Source: Actinomycetes bacterium (GTDB lineage: Bacteria > Actinomycetota > Acidimicrobiia > Acidimicrobiales > Bog-793). Taken from it: a DNA stretch of 7,911 nucleotides. Where the stretch lies: the NCBI GenBank assembly GCA_021823365.1, contig JAKAOD010000127.1:1-7911 (forward strand), written 5' to 3'. The notes below the pieces were generated by a model. That model was given only the letters and a program-made list of their open reading frames with translations, did not search any database and was not told where the DNA came from. Below are positions 1 through 4,970 of the stretch, in pieces (the first letter of the stretch is position 1; every line of letters starts with the position of its first letter). Made by a program: the position numbers and the translations under genes.

Positions 1-1145
1 GCGTGGTCGGGGTCCACGTCCGCGACGCAGAGACCGGCGCCGAGCACGACATCCACGCGCGAGTGACGATCCTCGCCACCGGGGCGTGGACCGAGGAGAC
101 CGAGGCACTCGCCGGGCGCGAGAGGGTCACGCTGGTGCGCCCCTCGAAGGGGATCCATGTCATGGTCCCGAGAGCGGCTATCTCCTCCTCCGTCGCGCTC
201 ATCCTGCGCACGGAGAAGAGCGTGCTGTTCGTGCTGCCATGGGGAGGGCACTGGCTGATCGGAACGACCGACACCGACTGGGTCCACGACAAGTCACGCC
301 CCGTGGCGACTGCTCGTGACGTGAACTACCTCCTCGAGGAGGTCAACACCATCCTCGAGCGACCGCTCTCGAGCAGGGACGTCGAGGCGGTCTTCGCCGG
401 GCTGCGCCCGCTGGTGGCGGGCGTCGGGGTCGTGCGAGGGCCCGGCGAAGCCGGCACGACGCGCCTCGAGGGCGTCCCGGAGGCGGGATCGGCGACCACG
501 AAGCTGTCACGCGAGCACGCAGTCAGCCGGCCGGTGCCGGGTCTCGTCGTCGTGTCGGGGGGAAAGTACACGACGTACCGGGTCATGGCCGCCGACGCCG
601 TCGACGCGGCCGTGTCGGAGGGAGGATTTCGCGACGTCCCGCCGTCGCTCTCCGACGAGGTCCCCCTCGTCGGCGCGACGGGGTACAAGGCGATCTGGAA
701 CCAGCGCCGTCGACTCGCCGAGTCCCACGGCCTGAGCCCCGAGGCCATCGAGCACCTGCTCCGCCGCTATGGCGGGCTGGTCGACGAGGTGCTCACCGCG
801 CTCGACGCCGAGCCGTCGCTCGCGACGCCGCTGTCCGGAGCGCCGGAGTACCTGCGTGCCGAGGCCGTCCACGCCGTCACCCACGAGGACGCCCGGCACC
901 TCGAGGACATCCTCCTCCGGCGGACCCGGATCGGCATCGAGACCGAAGACGGCGGCGCGGGCTCCGCAGAGGAGGTCGCCGACCTCGTCGCAGGCCTCCT
1001 CGGCTGGGACACAGATGCGAGGGCGGCCGAGGTCGAGGACTACCGGCGCCAGGTCGCGCTGCTCAAGCACGCGGCGTCGCTCGGCAGCGACGACGAAGCC
1101 GCACGCCTCGTCGCCGAGACCCCGAGCCTGCTCCCGCTCCCCTGA
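1..1145 (+). CDS. glpD: Glycerol-3-phosphate dehydrogenase, FAD-dependent (C-terminal part; 5' end outside window)
   Basis: The gene product oxidises sn-glycerol 3-phosphate to dihydroxyacetone phosphate using FAD and passes electrons to the respiratory quinone pool; in this family it acts at the inner face of the membrane. The reading frame is open from the left edge (first whole codon at 3) to TGA at 1143-1145, giving 380 residues of a protein that is usually about 510-580 long, so the FAD-binding N-terminus is missing. Diagnostic segments, numbered from the first whole codon, are ILATGAW (about 23-29), PSKGIHVMVPR (47-57), WLIGTTDTDW (83-92), FAGLRPLV (about 131-138) and SGGKYTTYRVMAADAVD (about 185-201). 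The last roughly 130 residues match the helical C-terminal domain of GlpD, with THEDARHLEDILLRRTRIG. No operon partner is visible downstream: the next gene starts 202 bases later. Identification is firm; the true start lies outside the window. Confidence 0.93.
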   Translation, partial: VVGVHVRDAETGAEHDIHARVTILATGAWTEETEALAGRERVTLVRPSKGIHVMVPRAAISSSVALILRTEKSVLFVLPWGGHWLIGTTDTDWVHDKSRPVATARDVNYLLEEVNTILERPLSSRDVEAVFAGLRPLVAGVGVVRGPGEAGTTRLEGVPEAGSATTKLSREHAVSRPVPGLVVVSGGKYTTYRVMAADAVDAAVSEGGFRDVPPSLSDEVPLVGATGYKAIWNQRRRLAESHGLSPEAIEHLLRRYGGLVDEVLTALDAEPSLATPLSGAPEYLRAEAVHAVTHEDARHLEDILLRRTRIGIETEDGGAGSAEEVADLVAGLLGWDTDARAAEVEDYRRQVALLKHAASLGSDDEAARLVAETPSLLPLP

Positions 1146-1226
1146 GGGGACGACCGCGATCCCGGCCGAGAAGCGAGTCACAGGCGTTCCGAACGGCGCC
1201 GGCCTCGGCCCCGCTTGCCGGGCAGG

Positions 1227-1240
1227 CGCCACGCGTGGCG
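1227..1240. repeat. 14-bp perfect palindrome between glpD and the oxidoreductase gene
   Basis: CGCCACGCGTGGCG is a perfect inverted repeat about 107 bases upstream of the GTG at 1348. It could be an operator for the downstream gene. At this GC content, though, a 14-bp palindrome is expected by chance about twice in a window this size (rough estimate from base composition), so a function is not established. The rest of 1146-1347 shows no ORF with convincing codon use and no T-tract terminator. A TTGACC at 1299-1304 has no matching -10 at normal spacing. Confidence 0.25.
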
Positions 1241-1347
1241 GGCGGGCGCCGGGGCGTCGACCCCCTCGCCGCCTTCCGGTCGATCCCCCGGGAGTAGCTT
1301 GACCAGTCGTTGGGCTGCGCTCCGGGCGGGGAGGCGGTGAGACGACG

Positions 1348-1377
1348 GTGGACGAAGCGGCGGTGGACGAAGCGGCG
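1348..1377 (+). repeat. Perfect 15-bp tandem duplication spanning the start codon
   Basis: The unit GTGGACGAAGCGGCG occurs twice in direct succession (1348-1362 and 1363-1377) with no mismatch. It duplicates the start codon in frame, so the product begins MDEAAVDEAA or, from the second GTG, MDEAA. Because 15 is divisible by three, gain or loss of a unit keeps the frame. Confidence 0.9.
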
Positions 1378-2274
1378 GCAGGGAGCGCCTGGCGGGAGGC
1401 CGCCGGGCAGGTCGGCGTCTGGCTCAGCTCGGCGCTTCTCGCGGAGGACCCTTCCGGGCTGGCGTCTGGCATCGAGCACCTCGGCTTCGGCGCCCTCTGG
1501 ATCGGCGGCGGCAACGCCGACGAGGAGGCCTTCGCCCGCGTCGAGCGGGCGCTCGGCGCGACCGGCCGGCTCGTCGTCGCCACGGGGATCGCGAACATCT
1601 GGGCGTGGGATGCCCGGGCGCTCGCCGAGCGGTCGGCGTCGGTCGCGGCAGCGTTCCCCGGAAGGTTCGTCCTCGGGCTCGGCGTCAGCCACGCGCCGCT
1701 CGTGCGCTCGCTCGGCAAGCAGTACGAGCACCCCCTCGAGGCGATGTCGGGCTTCCTCGGCGGGCTCGCCCGGGCGCTCCCACGTGGGCGCCCCGTCCCG
1801 CCGATCGTCCTCGCCGCCCTCGGCCCGCGCATGCTGGCGTTCGCCCGGGACGAGAGCGCCGGAGCCCATCCCTACCTCGCGCCGCCGGCGCACACGGCTC
1901 GTGCGCGCCAGGTCCTCGGGCCGTCGCCGTTCCTCGCCCCGGAGCAGGCGGTCGTCCTCGAGGAGGACTCCGCAGCGGCGCGATCGACGGCGCGCGAGCA
2001 CCTCGCGCGCTACCTGCGGCTACCGAACTACCGGCGCAACCTGCTCGGTCTCGGCTACGGCGAGGAGGAGCTCGCGGGCGAGGGATCCGACCGCGCCGTC
2101 GACGAGATCGTCGCCCACGGCAGCACCGGGCACGTCGCACACCGGGTCACGGCGCACCTCGCCGCGGGCGCCGACCACGTCTGCATCCAGCCGCTCGGCG
2201 AGGACACGGCGGCCGGCCGGCTCGACGTGCTCGGGCGGCTCGCACCGCTGCTGCTCGGGCAGCACGCGGCGTGA
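1348..2274 (+). CDS. Luciferase-like (LLM) family, probable F420-dependent oxidoreductase
   Basis: A 308-residue protein of the bacterial-luciferase-like TIM-barrel superfamily. It most resembles the actinobacterial group annotated as probable F420-dependent oxidoreductases of the MSMEG_4141 type (TIGR03620, recalled, not searched). Such enzymes transfer hydride between cofactor F420 and an organic substrate in the cytoplasm; the substrate here is unknown. Visible barrel strands are QVGVWLSS (21-28), GFGALWIGG (46-54), LVVATGIANIWAWDA (75-89) and GRFVLGLGVSHAPLV (105-119), where the GLGVSHAP turn is typical of the group. GADHVCIQPLGED (274-286) forms the usual late strand and loop. Length is normal (about 280-310). 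GTG 1348 is the first usable start after the in-frame stop TGA at 1300-1302. GGGGAGG at 1328-1334 is rather far upstream, and GGTGAG at 1336-1341 is closer and may act as ribosome binding site. GTG 1363, made by a tandem duplication, is an alternative start. The gene converges with the tRNA genes, leaving 51 bases between them. FMN instead of F420 cannot be excluded. Confidence 0.85.
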   Translation: MDEAAVDEAAAGSAWREAAGQVGVWLSSALLAEDPSGLASGIEHLGFGALWIGGGNADEEAFARVERALGATGRLVVATGIANIWAWDARALAERSASVAAAFPGRFVLGLGVSHAPLVRSLGKQYEHPLEAMSGFLGGLARALPRGRPVPPIVLAALGPRMLAFARDESAGAHPYLAPPAHTARARQVLGPSPFLAPEQAVVLEEDSAAARSTAREHLARYLRLPNYRRNLLGLGYGEEELAGEGSDRAVDEIVAHGSTGHVAHRVTAHLAAGADHVCIQPLGEDTAAGRLDVLGRLAPLLLGQHAA

Positions 2275-2325
2275 CCGCGGCGGCGGCCCTCCCGGGCACA
2301 CCCCGTCTGAGCTGGGGGGATCCGG

Positions 2326-2398
2326 TGGTCGGGACCGGCGTCGATCCGGTGACCTCGCGCTTTTCAGGCGCGCGCTCTGCCAACTGAGCTACCCGACC
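2326..2398 (-). tRNA. tRNA-Phe (anticodon GAA)
   Basis: Read on the minus strand from 2398 to 2326, the 73-nt cloverleaf is complete: acceptor GGTCGGG pairs with CCCGACC, D-arm GCTC/GAGC, anticodon stem CGCGC/GCGCG closing loop CTGAAAA (anticodon GAA), variable region AGGTC, T-stem ACCGG/CCGGT, discriminator A. CCA is not encoded: the bases after the discriminator read CCG. The T-loop is ATCGACG, so position 54 is A instead of the usual T. The gene lies 74 bases downstream of tRNA-Asp on the same strand and is probably cotranscribed with it. It converges with the oxidoreductase gene. No T-rich terminator is visible in the 51-base gap. Confidence 0.96.
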
Positions 2399-2472
2399 TC
2401 GCCGTCCCCAGGCTAGCCGCGGCGGCGACCGGCCTGCGCCGGCACGTCCGTCCGTGGTCGCTCGAGGGCAGC

Positions 2473-2550
2473 TGGCGGACCTGACGGGATTTGAACCCGC
2501 GACCTCCGGCTTGACAGGCCGGCGTGCACTCCGAGCTGCACCACAGGTCC
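2473..2550 (-). tRNA. tRNA-Asp (anticodon GTC), CCA encoded
   Basis: On the minus strand, from 2550 down to 2473, the sequence folds into a full cloverleaf: acceptor GGACCTG/CAGGTCC, D-stem GTGC/GCAC with a 10-nt loop containing GG, anticodon stem CCGGC/GCCGG around CTGTCAA (anticodon GTC), T-stem GCGGG/CCCGT (one G-T pair) around the canonical TTCAAAT loop, discriminator G, then an encoded CCA (complement of 2473-2475). It is the first gene of a two-tRNA unit with tRNA-Phe. Actinobacteria such as mycobacteria commonly carry Glu-Asp-Phe clusters; no tRNA-Glu is visible on the upstream side here. The gene is divergent from the glycosyltransferase gene at 2774. Confidence 0.97.
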
Positions 2551-2629
2551 ACGTGCTCCCGCCCGTTCGGGGCGGCGGGGCGGCCGGAGCGTGACCCGAC
2601 GCCCTCCACCGGGAGGGGGGCGACCGAGC

Positions 2630-2635
2630 ATCCTA
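2630..2635 (-). promoter_or_regulatory. Possible -10 element of the tRNA-Asp/tRNA-Phe unit
   Basis: On the minus strand these bases read TAGGAT, a good match to the actinobacterial housekeeping -10 (TAnnnT) and one of the few AT-containing hexamers in the region. Transcription would start near 2623, giving a leader of about 70 nt before tRNA-Asp. The expected -35 position reads GCACGA, not TTGACA-like, which lowers confidence. Confidence 0.35.
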
Positions 2636-2759
2636 GGCGAGCGGACCGAGCCTCGTGCCCGGCGCTTCCGAGCCCCCCGCCGGAGGCTCCGGCACCGGCT
2701 GCCCGGAGCCCTGCCGGGGCCCCGGCGCGGCTGCGGTCGCCGCCGGACGGGCGGCGCCG

Positions 2760-2765
2760 TACATT
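2760..2765 (+). promoter_or_regulatory. Possible -10 element (TACATT) of the glycosyltransferase unit
   Basis: TACATT matches the TAnnnT -10 consensus and stands out in very GC-rich DNA. It ends 8 bases before the GTG at 2774, so a transcript starting at the usual 6-8 bases downstream would begin at or within a base or two of the start codon, i.e. be leaderless. No Shine-Dalgarno sequence precedes that GTG, which agrees. The -35 position (about 2737-2742, TCGCCG) shows no consensus; actinobacterial leaderless promoters often lack one. Confidence 0.4.
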
Positions 2766-2773
2766 GGCCGCTC

Positions 2774-4963
2774 GTGGCGAGCACGGGGTGGTCCGGCGAA
2801 GAGCGCAACGCCCGCGCCCTCGTCGGCGGCTTCGCCCGCTACCTCACCCGGCTGCTCGCCGAGGCGCCCGCCGGCGAGCCGAAGGACGTCGTCGTCGTCG
2901 GGCCCGGCGAGGGCGAGCTCCCGCCCGAGGCCGCCGAGGCGGCGGTGGCACTCGTGCTCGGCGAGCGGGACAGGGGATGGGTCGAGGCGGTGGGAGCGCG
3001 TTCTGGGCTCACGGTCCAGTTTGCCGGGGAGGCGGTGGCGGGCGACGGCCGCGGGGGCCCGGCTCCCGGCATCCCGCTCGCCGTGCTGGACCGCTGGGAC
3101 CGCGCCGCCCTCCCGCCCGCCCCCGTCGGGCTCGACGTGCTCGCCGTCGTCACGACCTACAACGAGGCGGACATCGTCGGCGGCCTGCTCGACCGCCTCC
3201 TCGGCGACGGGCTGAGGGTCCACGTCGTCGACAACTGGTCGACCGACGGGACCTTCGAGCTCGTCGAGGAGCGCCTCGGGGCCGGGCGCCTCGCCCTCGA
3301 GCGCTTCCCGGCCGAGGGCCCGTCGCCGCACTTCGAGCTCGAGCGCCTGCTCGAGCGCGTCGAGGAGATCGCCCACGCCTCGGGGGCGGACTGGGTCGTC
3401 CACCACGACGCCGACGAGATCCGCGAGCCGCCGTGGGCCGGCGTCTCGCTGCGCGAGGGCCTCTACGCCCTCGAGCGCTGGGGGTTCGACTGCGTCGACC
3501 ACACCGTCGTCAACTTCGTCCCGACCGACGACCGCTTCTCCCCCGGCGACGACCTTGCGGCGGCCTTCGAGTGGTGCGAGCTCGGCGAATCGCCTGGTCA
3601 CTTCCTCCAGCAAAAGGCGTGGAAGCCGCGACCCGAGCGCGTCGCGATGGCGTTCTCCGGCGGCCACGAGCTCGTCGCCGGCGGCCGGCGGATCTTCCCC
3701 TACAAGTTCCTCACCCGCCATTACCCGATCCGGTCCCAGGCGCACGGCGAGCGCAAGATCCTCCGCGAGCGCCAGCGCCGCTTCAGCCCGGCCGAGCGGG
3801 CGCGGGGATGGCACGCCCACTACGACCACTACGCCGAGGGGTCCTCCTTCCTCGGCGATCCCGCCGAGCTCGTCCCCTTCGCCGCGCTCGACCGGCGCCT
3901 GCTCGTCCAGCGGCTGAGCGGCGTCGGGCTCCCCGGCAACCCCTTCACCGGCGAGTCGGCCGAAGCGGTCGCCGCCGAGGCGAGCCGGCCCGTGGCGATG
4001 CAGGCGGCCGCTGCCGGGCACGAGCCGCCGGCACCGCTCGTCCTCCGTGTCCAGACGGTCCTGTACTCCCCGGACGAGCGCTCCTTCTCGACCTTCCTGC
4101 GGGGGCTTCGCCAGGCCTCGACCTTGCTCACCCGCGCCCGGCCGGAGGTGCACGTCGAGGTGGCGCTCGGCGACTGCTCGCCGAGCCCCGCGCTCGGAGC
4201 CGAGGAGCTCGAGCGGGTGCGCTGGAGCTTCACCGGCACGGGGACGACCGCCGTCTACTACGAGCACTTCGGCGAGAACATCGGCCACGGCGCCGGCCAG
4301 CAGCGCCTTCTTTCCTGGCGGGGCGCCGCGGTCGCCGTGGTCCTGCTCAATCCGGACACGCTCGCGAGCCCGCGACTGCTGCTCGAGCTGCTCGAGGGCC
4401 TCGGCTCGCCGGACGACCGGGTCGGCCTCGTCGAGGCCCGCCATCTCCCCCTCGAGCACCAGAAGGCGTACGACCCGCTCACGGGGGAGACGGGCTGGGC
4501 GTCGGGCGCGTGCTCGCTCGTTTCGGCGGCGGCGCTCGACGCGACGGGCGGCTTCGACACCGGGTCGTTCTTCCTGTACTGCGACGACGTCGACCTGAGC
4601 TGGCGGGCGCGCCTTGCCGGCTTCCGGCTCGTCCACCGGCCGAGCGCCGTCGTGTTCCACGACAAGCGTCTCTCCGCCGCCGCGGCGCAAGTGCCGGGAG
4701 AGACCGAGCGCTACCACTCGGCGCTCGCCTCGCTCCTGCTCTACGCGAAGTACTCACGGCCGGACCTGCTCCAGACGGGGCTCGACGCCTTCGACGCCTC
4801 GGCAGACCCCGTGCACCCCCGCGCCGCCGCGGAGCTCCGCCGGCGCGCGGCCCTCGGGCTCCTCCCCGAGCCGATCGACGCCGACGGCAAGGTCGCCGAC
4901 TTCTCGACCTACGCCTACGCCCCGCTCAAGTTCGACTACGCGCGGGCGACCCCCGCCGGCTGA
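2774..4963 (+). CDS. Two-domain family-2 glycosyltransferase (GT2-GT2 fusion)
   Basis: A 729-residue protein with two GT-A sugar-transferase domains, expected to build part of a surface or secreted glycan from nucleotide-sugars in the cytoplasm. Residues 1-119 are of unknown type. Domain 1 (about 120-400) opens with LDVLAVVTTYNEAD (120-133), has VVDNWSTDGTFEL and a metal-binding HHDADE (210-215, DAD), then GGHELVAGG around H298 and HYPIRS (316-321) with a following lysine, as in Glyco_tranf_2_4-type (PF13704-like) enzymes. Domain 2 (about 422-700) is rhamnosyltransferase-like: LVLRVQTVLYS (422-432), LLNPDTL (524-530) and GGFDTGSFFLYCDDVDLSW (592-610), the last resembling the family's catalytic acidic motif. 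No signal peptide or membrane helix is evident. GTG 2774 is preferred over GTG 2591 because the added 61 residues look non-coding and a -10 sits just upstream of 2774. The gene ends 7 bases before the next. Sugar donor and acceptor are unknown. Confidence 0.85.
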   Translation: MASTGWSGEERNARALVGGFARYLTRLLAEAPAGEPKDVVVVGPGEGELPPEAAEAAVALVLGERDRGWVEAVGARSGLTVQFAGEAVAGDGRGGPAPGIPLAVLDRWDRAALPPAPVGLDVLAVVTTYNEADIVGGLLDRLLGDGLRVHVVDNWSTDGTFELVEERLGAGRLALERFPAEGPSPHFELERLLERVEEIAHASGADWVVHHDADEIREPPWAGVSLREGLYALERWGFDCVDHTVVNFVPTDDRFSPGDDLAAAFEWCELGESPGHFLQQKAWKPRPERVAMAFSGGHELVAGGRRIFPYKFLTRHYPIRSQAHGERKILRERQRRFSPAERARGWHAHYDHYAEGSSFLGDPAELVPFAALDRRLLVQRLSGVGLPGNPFTGESAEAVAAEASRPVAMQAAAAGHEPPAPLVLRVQTVLYSPDERSFSTFLRGLRQASTLLTRARPEVHVEVALGDCSPSPALGAEELERVRWSFTGTGTTAVYYEHFGENIGHGAGQQRLLSWRGAAVAVVLLNPDTLASPRLLLELLEGLGSPDDRVGLVEARHLPLEHQKAYDPLTGETGWASGACSLVSAAALDATGGFDTGSFFLYCDDVDLSWRARLAGFRLVHRPSAVVFHDKRLSAAAAQVPGETERYHSALASLLLYAKYSRPDLLQTGLDAFDASADPVHPRAAAELRRRAALGLLPEPIDADGKVADFSTYAYAPLKFDYARATPAG

Positions 4964-4970
4964 GCCCGAC

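Larger units (their letters stand above)
2551..2773. other. Divergent intergenic control region with several GC-rich inverted repeats
   Basis: This stretch separates the minus-strand tRNA pair from the plus-strand glycosyltransferase unit. It can be translated in frame with the latter from a GTG at 2591, but the product is an Arg/Pro/Gly-rich string with no family resemblance, so I treat it as non-coding. Inverted repeats seen: 2559-2564/2570-2575 (CCGCCC/GGGCGG, loop GTTCG), 2602-2607/2612-2617 (CCCTCC/GGAGGG, loop ACCG), 2685-2692/2703-2710 (GGCTCCGG/CCGGAGCC) and the perfect palindrome 2713-2726 (GCCGGGGCCCCGGC). The first two would lie in the tRNA leader transcript if the -10 at 2630-2635 is used. 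The last two lie upstream of the proposed glycosyltransferase -10. GC-rich inverted repeats of this size are expected by chance here, so no single one is convincing alone. Confidence 0.45.

Noticed and set aside
1295..1304. TAGCTT/TTGACC before the oxidoreductase gene as a promoter
   Set aside because: The two hexamers overlap each other and neither has a partner at 16-18 bases, so no promoter can be assembled.
507..1832. Minus-strand open frame spanning glpD, the intergenic gap and the oxidoreductase
   Set aside because: It overlaps two recognised genes antisense and gives low-complexity Arg/Pro/Ala sequence; no support as a gene.
2275..2325. Bidirectional terminator between the oxidoreductase gene and tRNA-Phe
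   Set aside because: Only a weak CCCC/GGGG pairing (2301-2304 with 2314-2317) with a 9-nt loop and no T-tract on either strand.
2511..2516. TTGACA on the plus strand as a -35 element
   Set aside because: It lies inside the tRNA-Asp gene, covering part of the complement of its anticodon loop and stem, and has no suitable -10 downstream.
2326..2550. tRNA genes as an integration site of a mobile island carrying the glycosyltransferase genes
   Set aside because: No integrase, no transposase and no second copy of a tRNA 3' end was seen in the window; the glycosyltransferase genes lie on the 5' side of tRNA-Asp, not at the 3' end where most elements insert.
2591..2773. N-terminal extension of the double glycosyltransferase from GTG 2591
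   Set aside because: The 61 added residues are Arg/Pro/Gly-rich and unlike the rest of the protein, and a -10-like box sits inside the extension just before GTG 2774.
2633..4717. Minus-strand open frame of about 690 codons opposite the first glycosyltransferase
   Set aside because: It is the antisense shadow of a well-supported gene; the translation has no recognisable family features and its codon pattern mirrors the true frame.
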